From Raineyella sp034933565 (GTDB taxonomy: Bacteria > Actinomycetota > Actinomycetes > Propionibacteriales > Propionibacteriaceae), in assembly GCF_034933565.1 (NCBI RefSeq), contig NZ_JAYFNG010000014.1, positions 1-64,000 on the forward strand: 64,000 nt of DNA, given 5' to 3'. Shown here piece by piece: positions 7,643 to 16,321 of the stretch (position 1 is its first letter; every line of letters starts with the position of its first letter). The position numbers and the translations under genes were made by a program. Below the pieces are notes generated by a model. It searched no databases, had not been told where the DNA came from, and saw only the letters and a list, made by a program, of their open reading frames with translations.

Positions 7643-7756
7643 TCAGCCCTGGCGCTGCTTGTGGCGCGGGTTCTCGCAGATCACCATCACGCGACCGTGC
7701 CGGCGGATGACCTTGCACTTGTCGCAGATCTTCTTGACGCTCGGCTGAACCTTCAT
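7643..7756 (-). CDS. rpmJ: 50S ribosomal protein L36
   Basis: This 37-residue gene begins MKVQPSVKKICDKCKV and ends ENPRHKQRQG. It is the zinc-binding (C-plus) form: C11, C14, C27 and H32 make the ribbon. It lies 95 bases downstream of infA, in the standard infA-rpmJ-rpsM order. L36 is a late-assembling 50S protein. In zinc-poor cells many actinobacteria swap it for a cysteine-free paralogue; none is seen here. Confidence 0.97.
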   Translation of the reverse strand: MKVQPSVKKICDKCKVIRRHGRVMVICENPRHKQRQG

Positions 7757-7851
7757 CGATCGTCTTTCTGAATCGGCGCAGGGCGTGGCCCGTCAACGGA
7801 CCGCGCCCGACTGTGGATGGGTGGTGTGAGTGGGCCGGGCCCACCCGCGTG

Positions 7852-8073
7852 TCACTTGTGTCGGTAGACGATGCGTCCGCGGTTGAGGTCGTACGCAGAG
7901 ACCTCGACGACGACACGGTCGCTCGGCAGGATGCGGATGTAGTGCTGTCGCATCTTGCCGCTGATGGTGGCCAGCACCTTGTGGCCGTTGGACAACTCGA
8001 CCCGGAACATCGCGTTCGGCAGAGCCTCCACGACGGTGCCCTCGAGCTCGAGAACGCCTTCCTTCTTTGCCAT
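7852..8073 (-). CDS. infA: Translation initiation factor IF-1
   Basis: A 73-residue single OB-fold protein that binds the A site of the 30S subunit during initiation. The sequence from MAKKEGVLELEGTVVE to the C-terminal NRGRIVYRHK is complete and canonical. ATG 8073 is preceded by GTGAGGATC. The gene normally follows map; here it opens its own unit 10.3 kb from map, with a promoter about 75 bases upstream. Confidence 0.97.
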   Translation of the reverse strand: MAKKEGVLELEGTVVEALPNAMFRVELSNGHKVLATISGKMRQHYIRILPSDRVVVEVSAYDLNRGRIVYRHK

Positions 8074-8147
8074 GATCCTCACATCGTCAGTCCCGCCCCA
8101 CCGACCGATGGGCACGCTGGTGCACCGACACAGGTGACCAAGGAGTC

Positions 8148-8177
8148 ACTCTACCCGGCGGGGCAAGGATTGCCCAA
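8148..8177 (-). promoter_or_regulatory. Candidate infA promoter
   Basis: On the minus strand TTGGGC (8172-8177) and TAGAGT (8148-8153) are 18 bases apart. Transcription would start near 8141, about 68 bases before infA. This would drive infA-rpmJ and possibly the alpha operon now that it is cut off from map. Confidence 0.5.
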
Positions 8178-8284
8178 ATCCCGGTCCGCCCCTCCTGGGC
8201 CCGCTGCGACGCCCCGGCCGGCGCCCTGTGGCGCGGGCGACGGGCGGCCGGTGGACACTCCCGCGGTCGGGCCCGACAGCAGGC

Positions 8285-9223
8285 TCAGCGGACCCCGACG
8301 AGGCTGCGGGAGGTGGGCCGTTCGACCAGGGCGTGGCCCTCCAGGTCGTAGCGCGCGGGCAGCGTCGACAGACCCTTCTCCCGGTAGAGCTCCACCGACT
8401 CCCGCATGCTCTCCAGCACGTACGGCGGGAACTCCAGACCGTTGCGGTCGGCCCAGATCAAGCGGGCCTCCAGCCGGCCGACCTCGCGGGCGTACGCCTC
8501 GAGGTCGTGGTCCAGGTCGAAGGTGACCATCAGGCCGCCGATGTCGCGCTTGTACTCCTCGTCGCCGTTGGTGCCGACCATCGCGTACGAGGTGCTGCGC
8601 AGCTGCTGGACCAGCCAGCGCTGCCACGGCCGCAGCGTGGTGGCGAGCAGCTCGGCGGACATCCGGTAGTAGGCGAAGTGACCCGGCTCCTGGCGTTTGA
8701 TCGGATGGATCACCGACTCGGCGATGACGTCCTCGCCGATCTCCTTCAGCCGGGCGGTGAAACTGTTGTAGGCCAGCACCGCCTGGCGCTCGGTCGAGGC
8801 GCCGGTGAGGTAGAACATCATCCGGGAGACGTCCTGGATCGGGCGCAGGTGTGCCAGGGCACCGAGCAGTCGGAAGGTCCAGTCGAAGGTCATCTTCGGG
8901 GTGGACGGCGGAAGTCCGACATCGGTGCACAGCCGGTCCAGGATCAGGCCGTGCTGGATCTCCTGCGGCTGCCAGACGTCCTGGTAGAAGAAGCGGTCGG
9001 TCCCGTCGATGCCCGGGATGACGGTGAGGATCTCCAGGACGTTGCGGTCCACCTCGAGCTCGACGCGGGCGAGGTAGTTGAGGACATGGCCGAAGCGGGT
9101 GCGGACGAGTTCCGGATCGCGCACCGTACGATCCACCGAGGACAACGGGATCGGCGGGTACAGCTCCCCCAGCCGTTCCACATGATCACGGATCTTCCCC
9201 GGGGTGACCTGCTTCTTTGGCAC
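8285..9223 (-). CDS. Ferritin-like diiron protein, function unknown
   Basis: A 312-residue soluble protein. Its spaced acidic and histidine residues suggest a four-helix diiron site: E57 or a neighbour, E88-x-x-H91, E145 and E179-x-x-H182. This is the pattern of ferritin-like oxygenases and hydroxylases such as AurF and acyl-ACP desaturases; I cannot say which substrate. Trp and Tyr residues are frequent around the putative site (FDWTFR, FYQDVW). There is no signal peptide. GTG 9223 is chosen because the frame opens into low-complexity sequence upstream and a TAnnnT box sits seven bases before it. A TetR-type operator overlaps its promoter. No redox partner gene is adjacent. The iron-site assignment is inference. 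Confidence 0.6.
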   Translation of the reverse strand: MPKKQVTPGKIRDHVERLGELYPPIPLSSVDRTVRDPELVRTRFGHVLNYLARVELEVDRNVLEILTVIPGIDGTDRFFYQDVWQPQEIQHGLILDRLCTDVGLPPSTPKMTFDWTFRLLGALAHLRPIQDVSRMMFYLTGASTERQAVLAYNSFTARLKEIGEDVIAESVIHPIKRQEPGHFAYYRMSAELLATTLRPWQRWLVQQLRSTSYAMVGTNGDEEYKRDIGGLMVTFDLDHDLEAYAREVGRLEARLIWADRNGLEFPPYVLESMRESVELYREKGLSTLPARYDLEGHALVERPTSRSLVGVR

Positions 9224-9230
9224 GCATTCG

Positions 9231-9236
9231 ATGGTA
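9231..9236 (-). promoter_or_regulatory. -10 box of the diiron gene (leaderless)
   Basis: Minus-strand TACCAT lies seven bases before the GTG at 9223 with no SD between, the leaderless arrangement. A weak -35 candidate, TTCGGA, lies 17 bases upstream. Confidence 0.45.
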
Positions 9237-9237
9237 T

Positions 9238-9251
9238 TGATCGTTCGGTCA
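9238..9251. promoter_or_regulatory. TetR-type operator candidate
   Basis: TGATCGTTCGGTCA is an imperfect palindrome of the form TGAnCGnnCGnTCA, the shape bound by many TetR-family repressors. It lies in the spacer directly upstream of the -10 box of the diiron gene, so binding would block polymerase. The regulator is not identified. Confidence 0.45.
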
Positions 9252-9295
9252 GTTCCGAAACATCGGCGCTGTCCGGTGCATGCAGCGGCACGGAC

Positions 9296-9373
9296 GCCCG
9301 GAACAGGCGGCACGCAATGGGGACCCGCCCGGAGCAGGCGCGGCACGCAAGGCGGACCCGCCCGGAGCAGACC
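9296..9373. repeat. Degenerate direct repeats
   Basis: A unit of about 30 bases beginning GCCCGGAACAGGCGGCACG recurs at 9327 with small changes, and a 14-base remnant begins at 9360. The stretch lies between the diiron gene promoter and the end of the DUF1707 gene and has no evident coding function. Confidence 0.6.
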
Positions 9374-9422
9374 TCGCGTGCGGGATCGGAACGTGCGCGG
9401 AATCGGGACCAGAACGCGGAAC

Positions 9423-9800
9423 TCAGAACACCAGCAGCACGGCGAGGAGGACGACCAGCACCAGGAGTGCGCCGCCGCCGATCGCCAGCACCAGCAGACC
9501 GGCCCGGCCGGGGCCCTTGATGTCGGCCAGCTCGCCGGGCCTGTTGGTCGTGGTCGAGGCGACGATCGCCGGCTCCCGGTACGTCGGCACCGCCCCCACC
9601 ACCTCGACGACCGGCACCAGCTCGCCCAGCGTCCGGGCGGCGAACACCCGGTCCAGGGCGGCATGGTAGGCCTCGTCGTCGAGCCTGCCGTCGGTGTAGG
9701 CCGCATTGACCCGGGCGGTGAGGTCATCGCGCTCCTGGTCGGACACCGGCGTCGCGGGTTCCGAGCGGTAGCGATACGGCACGGGCAGGTTGCTGCTCAT
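9423..9800 (-). CDS. DUF1707 membrane-anchored protein
   Basis: A 125-residue protein. Residues 15-70 resemble DUF1707 (VSDQERDDLTARVNAAYTDGRLDDEAYHAALDRVFAARTLGELVPVV), a short helical domain common in actinobacterial membrane proteins. The last 25 residues are a single hydrophobic helix of Leu, Val, Ala and Gly ending the protein, so the domain should face the cytoplasm. The function of this family is unknown; some members sit beside cell-envelope or stress genes. The start has a -10-like TAGTCT six bases upstream. It lies 199 bases upstream of the diiron gene. Confidence 0.8.
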   Translation of the reverse strand: MSSNLPVPYRYRSEPATPVSDQERDDLTARVNAAYTDGRLDDEAYHAALDRVFAARTLGELVPVVEVVGAVPTYREPAIVASTTTNRPGELADIKGPGRAGLLVLAIGGGALLVLVVLLAVLLVF

Positions 9801-9806
9801 GGCCCC

Positions 9807-9812
9807 AGACTA
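9807..9812 (-). promoter_or_regulatory. -10 box of the DUF1707 gene (leaderless)
   Basis: Minus-strand TAGTCT lies six bases before the ATG at 9800, with GGGGCC between. This suggests transcription starts at the start codon. Confidence 0.5.
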
Positions 9813-9943
9813 GCCGTGACCCGGCAGGCCTCCGCGCGACGGGATGCCCGCCGCGGAGACCGAAGGACCGGCTGACGGTCGGACGGGGCCCCGGCGACCG
9901 GACGCCGTCCGTGGGGAGGCGGCGACGCTGGCATGCTGGGCCG

Positions 9944-10690
9944 GTGCTGATCCTGCTGCCACCGTCGGAGACCAAGACCGCGCGGACCCACGGGGCGCCG
10001 CCCGACCTCGCAGGACTGTCCTTCCCCGGGCTGACCGCGGCGCGCCGGACCGTGCTGACGGCGTTGGCCGAGGTGTCGGCGGCCCCGGGTGCCACCGGCG
10101 TGCTGGGCGTGCCGGAATCGCTGGCGGCGGAGGTCGCCCGCAACACCACGGTGCTGGACTCCCCCGCCACCCCGGCCGGCCGGCTCTACACCGGGGTGCT
10201 GTACGACGCGCTGGACCTGCCGACCCTCACCGGCCCGGCCCGCCGCCGCGCGAACGCCTGGCTGGTGGTGGTGTCGGCGGCGTACGGGGCGCTGCGGCCG
10301 GCCGACCGGGTCGGCGCCTACCGGCTGGCGATGGACGTCGAGCTGCCCGGCGTCGGCCGGCTCGGGCCGTGGTGGCGCGATCGGCTGGGCGCGGAGCTCA
10401 CTGCGGCCGCCGGCACCGGACTGGTGGTGGACTGCCGCTCCGGCACCTATCTGCCGGCCTGGCACCCGACCGGCGCCACCGCCCGGCGCTGGGTGCGGAT
10501 CGTGGTGCCCGGGGCCAGCCACCACGCCAAGCACACCCGCGGCCTCGTCGCCCGCCGGCTCTGCGAGCACGGCTCGGCGGCCCGTACGCCCACCGCTCTG
10601 GCGGCCGAGCTGGGGGCGGCCTTCGAGGTCCGGCTGGACGCCCCCGCCCGGCCGGGGCGTCCCTGGGAGCTCAGCGTCACCGCGGCCTGA
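9944..10690 (+). CDS. yaaA: YaaA family peroxide-stress protein
   Basis: A 248-residue member of the YaaA/UPF0246 (DUF328) family. E. coli YaaA binds DNA and lowers intracellular unincorporated iron during hydrogen peroxide stress. The N-terminal LILLPPSETK is the actinobacterial form of the family start, and the conserved segments YTGVLYDALD, SAAYGALRP and the C-terminal PGASHHAKHTRG are present. GTG 9944 gives the family-length protein; a CATGCT hexamer lies six bases before it and no SD is present. It is the only plus-strand gene in this block and converges with the PEPCK gene. Confidence 0.85.
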   Translation: MLILLPPSETKTARTHGAPPDLAGLSFPGLTAARRTVLTALAEVSAAPGATGVLGVPESLAAEVARNTTVLDSPATPAGRLYTGVLYDALDLPTLTGPARRRANAWLVVVSAAYGALRPADRVGAYRLAMDVELPGVGRLGPWWRDRLGAELTAAAGTGLVVDCRSGTYLPAWHPTGATARRWVRIVVPGASHHAKHTRGLVARRLCEHGSAARTPTALAAELGAAFEVRLDAPARPGRPWELSVTAA

Positions 10691-10699
10691 GCTCGGGGG

Positions 10700-10719
10700 C
10701 CGAGCCCAGCACGGCTCGG
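10700..10719. terminator. Hairpin between convergent yaaA and PEPCK
   Basis: CCGAGCC (10700-10706) and GGCTCGG (10713-10719) form a perfect seven-base-pair stem ten bases after the yaaA stop. It lies in the 108-base gap between converging genes and is modest as a terminator. Confidence 0.45.
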
Positions 10720-10798
10720 TCCCGCCGGTGGCGCGTCCCGCAGGCCGCGCAACTGCGGTGGATTGCCCACCGACGGTCCGCTCCGCCGGTGACGCGAA

Positions 10799-13700
10799 TC
10801 AGCCCAGCTGCGGCTGGAGGCCGAGCTCGCCGACCAGCCGGGCGCGGTAGTCCGGTGCGGAGACCCGGGCCAGTTCGGCCCGGGCGCGGGTCAACCGGTC
10901 CGTCAGGCCGAGTCGTTCGGTCACCTCGGTCGCGTCGGAGCGGCCGACGAACCGGGTCAGGTGATCGACGGCCGCCCCGGCCCGCCGTACCCGGGCGGTC
11001 TGCTGGGCGTCGAGTCGGGCGGCGTACCAGTCACCGGCCAGGACGTTCTCCCGGGTGAAGAGCTCCCGCACCGCCGGGTCGTCGAGGGTACGACCGTCGG
11101 CGGTGGCGCCGAAGGCCATGATCTCCAGCACCGCGCGCAGCGGCGGGCAGGCCAGGTCTGCGGTGCCGTCGGCGAAGTACGCCGCGGCGACCCGTTCGTG
11201 GGTGTGCACGATGGTGTCCACGCTCTCGGCGAAGACGGCCGGGTCCTGCAGCTCGGGGCGCAGCATCTCGTCGGTGAACACCACGTCGGGGTGCATGAAG
11301 ATCCGCCCGAAGTAGGCGGTCGCGAAGCGCTTCGTCATCCGGTAGCCGAGCCGGCTCGCGGGCACCGTACGTCCCTCGACCGCCACGTCACCGACCTTCT
11401 CCAGGAAGCCCTGCTCGATCAGCGTCCGGGCGTCGCGCTCGGCCTCGCTCATCCGCGAGAAGACCTCCGGCACCAGCAGGCTGATGTCGTGGTCGACGCG
11501 GACCTTCGGGCCGAGGTGGCCGGCGCACGACAGCCAGCCGTCGTAGCCGGTGAGGATGTAGGAGAGCAGGGCCGCGTTGAGGTCGAAGACCGCCGGCAGT
11601 GCGTTGAACGGGCCCTTGGTCAGGGCACCCTCGGAGCCGGCCCCGGTGGTGGACGGCGACTTGCCGGTCATCGAGCTGATGAACTCCATGAACAGTTCCG
11701 GCAGCTCGAGGTAGTGCAGCGGGTTGAAGGCGCACAGTGGCGGGATGCCGGGCTCGGGCGGGTTGTTGCGCCGCCCGGCCGCCACCAGGTCGACCGGCAC
11801 CGGCTCGGGCTGCGAGCTGGGGATGCGCCGGTGCAGGTGGATCGCCAGATCGGCCTTCGCGGTCTCGCCCGGGTCGGCGATGTCGGGGCGCAGCTGCAGG
11901 TAGCGGGGGTTCTTCGACGGCTTCCCGTCGACCAGCCGCGGCTGTGCCGAGCACACCCACCACGCCGGCGCCTGGTCGTCGGGCAGGTCGGCGACCCGGC
12001 TGATGAGCTCCTGGGCGGGCTCGCTGAAAGTGCTGAAGTCGACCGCGTCGTCGCGCATCTGCCGGGCGTCGCGGTGGTCGAGCGGCTGGAAGTTGGACAG
12101 GAAGGTGTCCGGGCGGGCGATGTCGCGCTCGGCCTGCTTGTCGTAGCCGCGGTGGATGGCGTCGTCGGGGCGCTGGAAGAGCAACCGCTCGCAGTTGGTG
12201 ACCACCTTGCGGGACAGGTCGCCGGGCAGCCCGAGCACGGCGGCGGGCACCACCGTGCTGGCGGTGATGTCGTCCTCGGTCTGCACCTTGAGCGCCGGGC
12301 TGAAGTCGGGACGCAGGCTGAACAGCCGCCACGAGCCGTCCTGGTCGAAGCCGACCCGGAGCATGTTGACGATCACCTTGTCGCCGTCCAGGCGCAGAGC
12401 GTTGCCGGCGCGGCCGTTCATGATGCCGACGCTGAAGTGGCGGCGCCAGTCGGTGCCCCACTCCGGCCGGTAGGAGCGCTTGACGACGAAGACCAGCTCC
12501 TTGATGTGCTGCGGGATCGTGCGCAGCCACTCGTTGTACTCCCAGGTGTAGTCGTCGGAGGGGGTGAGCAGCTTGATCACGCTGCCGATGCTGCGCCGGT
12601 CGCTGAGCACCTCGCGATGGTCGGCGCCGTTGCGCGCCGGGTCGGCGAACCGGTTGGCGAAGTCGCGGGCCAGGATCGAGGCGACCGTGTCGATGTCGGC
12701 GTCGAAGTCCTTGACGTACGCGTTGCCGTAGACGAACGCGTCGGTGATCGCCTTGGAGATCTCCGACTTGCCCCCGCCCGAGACGGTGCTCGGCTTGTGG
12801 CAGGCGGTCGAGGCGGCCGAGGTGCCGATCAGGCTCCACTGGGTGCGGTCCACACCGGACTGCGCCATCCGGATCCGGTAGCCGTGCGGGCCGACGTACG
12901 TACGGTCGGCGCGCAGCGGGATGGCGGCCCGGCCGCCGTGGCCGTCGGCCCAGGAGACCGACCGTTCCCGCAGGCTGAAGAAGGCCCCACCGGGGACCAG
13001 CACGACCGACGGGTCGGCCGGGTCCAGCGCGTGGCCCTCGGGCTGCCGGACGAAGCGGTCCTCTTCGCGGGCGAGCACGTCGGCGAGGTCCCAGTCGTCG
13101 CCGGCCAGGTCGTCGTAGTATTCCTGACCCTCCAGATAGCTCGGGAACACCAGCGCGCCGCCGGAGTGCTCCTCCTCCGCGCCGCCGACCAGGTTGGCGG
13201 AGTAGCCGATCTGGGTCTTCACCTCCTTCTTGCAGTAGCCGAAGTAGTTGTCGGCGATGACCGTGACGATGACGCCGGCGGCGGTCCGGGCACAGACCTT
13301 GAAGGCCTTGCCGTCGTTGTACCGCTCGTCCTCGGAGTGCCAGCACTGCCCGTCGCGACGCTCCCGCTCGGTGGCCTCGTCCCAGTGCGGCAGGCCGAGG
13401 TCACGCTTGGTGACGTGGATGAGGTGCGGGGCGAGGATGATGCAGCCGGTGGTGCCGGTCCAGTGCTCCGGGTCGAGGGCGGCGTCGCTCTCCGGCAGCT
13501 GGGGGTCACCGGCGTTGCCGAAGATGCCCTCGACGAAATCGAGGTTGCTGACCAGGCCGCCGGGCACGATGAAACGCACCTCCATCCGCTGCGGGCAGAC
13601 GCCGGGCACCTCGGGGACCACAACGGGTCGCATCAGCAGCGAGACGAAGGTCCGCGCGGGGGTGTCGGAGCCGGCGGTCCAGGGCAGTTCCAGCGCGTCG

Positions 13701-14188
13701 TCCGGCGGGCACAGGGCCAGCTCGAGCAGCCGGCCGAAGACGTCCTTGCGGACGCTGATCTTGTCGTCGGGGATCGGCAGCCCGCCCTGGGCGATGTGGA
13801 AGACGCCGGCGGTGGTCCGCCGGTCGTTGACCGGATTGTGCAGCACGCCGTTGGTCAGCCGATAGCTGTGGACGTACGGGGACGTGAAGGAGTCGCCGTG
13901 CTGCGGCAGCGACAGGCCGCGGGCCAGCCCGGCCTGGTCGAGGACGAGGGTCGTGGCGGGCAGATGCGGCCGCACCGGCGCGTCGGCGAGGTAGTCGTCG
14001 AGGAACGCCTGGATGCGGGCGTCGACCGGGCACAGCTGGTCGAGGAGTCGGCGGCCGATCTCGCGCTGCCGGGCCAGCAGGGGCGCGACGAGGCGGGCCT
14101 CGGCGCCCCCGGCGCTGCCCTCGGCCACCGGCAGGCCGAGGAGTGCCAGGCGCACGTTGATCGCGGCATGCACGTCAGAATTCACCAT
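10799..14188 (-). CDS. Probable PPi-dependent phosphoenolpyruvate carboxykinase
   Basis: A 1129-residue (about 124 kDa) cytoplasmic protein. Size and overall sequence match what I know of the PPi-type PEP carboxykinase (carboxytransphosphorylase, EC 4.1.1.38) of Propionibacterium freudenreichii and Entamoeba, which interconverts PEP plus CO2 plus phosphate with oxaloacetate plus PPi. Conserved-looking segments are a Lys-rich stretch CKKEVKTQI near residue 320, EEEHSGGA near 340, and TACHKPSTVSGGGKSEISK near 460-475, where the Gly-rich loop and Lys probably bind phosphate. No classic Walker A motif is present. ATG 14188 is the best start. It is monocistronic, 237 bases from the ABC genes. An uncharacterised PEPCK-like protein is the alternative. 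Confidence 0.68.
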   Translation of the reverse strand: MVNSDVHAAINVRLALLGLPVAEGSAGGAEARLVAPLLARQREIGRRLLDQLCPVDARIQAFLDDYLADAPVRPHLPATTLVLDQAGLARGLSLPQHGDSFTSPYVHSYRLTNGVLHNPVNDRRTTAGVFHIAQGGLPIPDDKISVRKDVFGRLLELALCPPDDALELPWTAGSDTPARTFVSLLMRPVVVPEVPGVCPQRMEVRFIVPGGLVSNLDFVEGIFGNAGDPQLPESDAALDPEHWTGTTGCIILAPHLIHVTKRDLGLPHWDEATERERRDGQCWHSEDERYNDGKAFKVCARTAAGVIVTVIADNYFGYCKKEVKTQIGYSANLVGGAEEEHSGGALVFPSYLEGQEYYDDLAGDDWDLADVLAREEDRFVRQPEGHALDPADPSVVLVPGGAFFSLRERSVSWADGHGGRAAIPLRADRTYVGPHGYRIRMAQSGVDRTQWSLIGTSAASTACHKPSTVSGGGKSEISKAITDAFVYGNAYVKDFDADIDTVASILARDFANRFADPARNGADHREVLSDRRSIGSVIKLLTPSDDYTWEYNEWLRTIPQHIKELVFVVKRSYRPEWGTDWRRHFSVGIMNGRAGNALRLDGDKVIVNMLRVGFDQDGSWRLFSLRPDFSPALKVQTEDDITASTVVPAAVLGLPGDLSRKVVTNCERLLFQRPDDAIHRGYDKQAERDIARPDTFLSNFQPLDHRDARQMRDDAVDFSTFSEPAQELISRVADLPDDQAPAWWVCSAQPRLVDGKPSKNPRYLQLRPDIADPGETAKADLAIHLHRRIPSSQPEPVPVDLVAAGRRNNPPEPGIPPLCAFNPLHYLELPELFMEFISSMTGKSPSTTGAGSEGALTKGPFNALPAVFDLNAALLSYILTGYDGWLSCAGHLGPKVRVDHDISLLVPEVFSRMSEAERDARTLIEQGFLEKVGDVAVEGRTVPASRLGYRMTKRFATAYFGRIFMHPDVVFTDEMLRPELQDPAVFAESVDTIVHTHERVAAAYFADGTADLACPPLRAVLEIMAFGATADGRTLDDPAVRELFTRENVLAGDWYAARLDAQQTARVRRAGAAVDHLTRFVGRSDATEVTERLGLTDRLTRARAELARVSAPDYRARLVGELGLQPQLG

Positions 14189-14425
14189 GCGAGCATTGTT
14201 CCCGCGCCCCTGCGCCGGGGATGCAGCCCCCCGCCCCGTTGGTCCGACCATCGAGGGCGTAGGGTACGCCGCCCCGCACCTCGGTGTCCGGGGTTTCACA
14301 CGATGCTCGTCTGCGGCCCCGGACGGTCGGTCGGTCAGCCGCCCCCCGCGCCCGGCCGGCCCGGCCGTGGGCCGTCGACCGGGGTCGGTCAGCGGGCCGA
14401 CAGCCGAAGGCTTGTCAGCGGGCCG

Positions 14426-15241
14426 TCAGCCGAGGAGCGTACGGTCGCTGAGGGCCTCGGTGGCCCCGCGCACCTTGCCGAACTCATTGAGCAGGTCGGG
14501 GACGGTCGCCTTGGCCTTGGCGCCGGCGTCGATCTCGAAGATCACGTCGCCCTCGTGCATCATGATCAGCCGGTTGCCGAGCTGCAGCGCCTGCTCCATG
14601 TTGTGGGTGACCATCAGCGCGGTGAGCCCGTGCCGCCTGACCGCCTCGCCGGTCAGCCGGGTGACCAGGGCGGCCCGCTGCGGGTCGAGGGCGGCGGTGT
14701 GCTCGTCGAGCAGCAGGATCTCGGGCTCGCTGAAGGTGGCCATCAGCAGTGACAGCGCCTGCCGCTGTCCCCCGGAGAGCATCCCGACCCGTACGCCCAG
14801 CCGGTCCTCCAGGCCGAGCTCGAGGGTGGCCAGTTCCGCCCGGAACCGCTCCCGCTTGCGGGCCGAGACGCCGGCCCCCAGGCCGCGCCGCCGGCCCCGG
14901 GACAGCGCCATCGCGAGGTTCTGCTCGATGGTCATGTGCGGCGAGGTGCCGGCCATCGGGTCCTGGAAGACCCGGCTGATGTACCGGGCGCGCTGGAAGT
15001 CGGCGAGCCGGGAGACCTCCCGGCCGTCGATCCGGATGCTGCCCGCCTCGGGGCGGTGCGCGCCGGCGATGACGTTCAGCAGGGTCGACTTGCCGGCGCC
15101 GTTGGAGCCGATGATGGTGACGAAGTCCCCCTCGCTGAGGGTGAGGGACACCGCCTTGAGCGCCACCCGCTCGTTGACGGTGTGCGGGTAGAAGACCTTG
15201 GTGACGTTGGTCAGCTCGAGCTTGGCCTCGTGGGTCGTCAT
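14426..15241 (-). CDS. ABC transporter ATP-binding protein
   Basis: A 271-residue nucleotide-binding subunit. The Walker A motif GSNGAGKST is near residue 46, the signature LSGGQRQALSLL near 150, and Walker B ILLLDEHTAALDP near 173, with the switch His in MVTHNMEQAL. The group (COG1101 type) partners with COG4120 permeases and COG2984 binding proteins, which in some firmicutes import tryptophan. ATG 15241 overlaps the permease stop as ATGA, so the two are coupled. The substrate is not shown by sequence. Confidence 0.9.
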   Translation of the reverse strand: MTTHEAKLELTNVTKVFYPHTVNERVALKAVSLTLSEGDFVTIIGSNGAGKSTLLNVIAGAHRPEAGSIRIDGREVSRLADFQRARYISRVFQDPMAGTSPHMTIEQNLAMALSRGRRRGLGAGVSARKRERFRAELATLELGLEDRLGVRVGMLSGGQRQALSLLMATFSEPEILLLDEHTAALDPQRAALVTRLTGEAVRRHGLTALMVTHNMEQALQLGNRLIMMHEGDVIFEIDAGAKAKATVPDLLNEFGKVRGATEALSDRTLLG

Positions 15242-16182
15242 CGCACGCTCTCCTCCACGGCGTCCGCCGCGGCGGCGCCCTCCTCGTACGGTTCGGTCAG
15301 CTTCTGCAGGCGTTCCTGGCGTCGGGCGCTGAGCCGGCGGACCACGTCCCAGCGCGGCAGCAGCAGCGCGGCGACGACGAGGACGGCGGAGATGAGCTTC
15401 ATGTCGTTCGGGTTGAAGCCGATCATCAGGGCGAGCTGGATCACCAGCCGGTAGATGACCGAGCCGATCACCACCGCCGAGGCGGCGACGAGGACCGTAC
15501 GCTGCCCGAAGATCGCCTGGCCGATGATCACCGAGGCCAGGCCGGCGACGATCAGGCCGATGCCCATGCCGATGTCGGCGAAGCCCTGGTACTGGGCGAT
15601 CAACGCGCCGCACAGGGCGACCAGGCCGTTGGAGAGCGCCAGCCCGATGATCTTCATCCGATCGGTGTTCACCCCCAGCGAGCGGATCATCGCCTGGTTG
15701 TCGCCGGTCGCCTGCATCGCCAGACCGAAGTCGGTCGACAGCAGCCAGACCAGCACGGCGGTGAGCACGGCGCCGAGGCCGAGGAAGATCAGCACCGAGA
15801 CCGGGGTGCCGAGCAGCTTGGCCTCCCGCAGCGGGGTGATGATCGTCTGCGTACGCAGCAGCGGTACGTTCGCCCGCCCCATGATCCGCAGGTTGATCGA
15901 GTACAGCGCGATCTGGGTGAGGATGCCGGCCAGCAGCGGGTTGATGCCCCCCTTGGCGTGCAGCACGCCGGTGACCGCCCCGGCGGCCAGGCCGACGACG
16001 ATCGCCGCGGCGGTGGCCAGCCAGGGGTTCACCCCGGCGACGATGAGCGCGGCGGTGGTCGCGGCGCCGCTGGTGAACGACCCGTCGACGGTGAGGTCGG
16101 CGAAGTCGAGGATCCGGAAGGAGATATAGACCCCCAACGCCATCACGGCGAAGATGAATCCCAGGTCCAGGGCGACGATCAT
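15238..16182 (-). CDS. ABC transporter permease
   Basis: A 314-residue integral membrane protein with about eight to nine hydrophobic segments, starting MIVALDLGFIFAVMALGVYISFRILDFADL. The segment DLTVDGSFTSGAA near residue 35 and the branched-amino-acid-permease fold identify it as a COG4120-type permease. A polar C-terminal tail is rich in Arg and Glu. It lies 139 bases after the binding-protein gene; two hairpins fill that gap. Confidence 0.9.
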   Translation of the reverse strand: MIVALDLGFIFAVMALGVYISFRILDFADLTVDGSFTSGAATTAALIVAGVNPWLATAAAIVVGLAAGAVTGVLHAKGGINPLLAGILTQIALYSINLRIMGRANVPLLRTQTIITPLREAKLLGTPVSVLIFLGLGAVLTAVLVWLLSTDFGLAMQATGDNQAMIRSLGVNTDRMKIIGLALSNGLVALCGALIAQYQGFADIGMGIGLIVAGLASVIIGQAIFGQRTVLVAASAVVIGSVIYRLVIQLALMIGFNPNDMKLISAVLVVAALLLPRWDVVRRLSARRQERLQKLTEPYEEGAAAADAVEESVR

Positions 16183-16213
16183 GCGCCCTCCTCCTTCTCT
16201 GTTGTCGAACGGT

Positions 16214-16298
16214 GGTCCCCCGCGGGTGCGCCGCGCGGGGGACCGGATGCCTGGATCGGCGGCGGCCGGCGGGAGTCTCCTCCCGCGACGGCCGCCGG
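16214..16298 (-). terminator. Two hairpins between binding-protein and permease genes
   Basis: GGTCCCCCGCG (16214-16224) pairs with CGCGGGGGACC (16234-16244). A second compound stem at about 16259-16298 includes GCGGGAG and CTCCCGC. In ABC operons such structures often reduce read-through or protect the upstream mRNA so that the binding protein is made in excess. Confidence 0.65.
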
Positions 16299-16321
16299 CG
16301 ACGGTCGGTAGGGGTGACCGG

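Noticed and set aside
14189..14425. Promoter TACCCT at 14261-14266 for the PEPCK gene
   Set aside because: The -35 partner is poor and AACAAT six bases before the ATG is an equally weak alternative, so neither was called.
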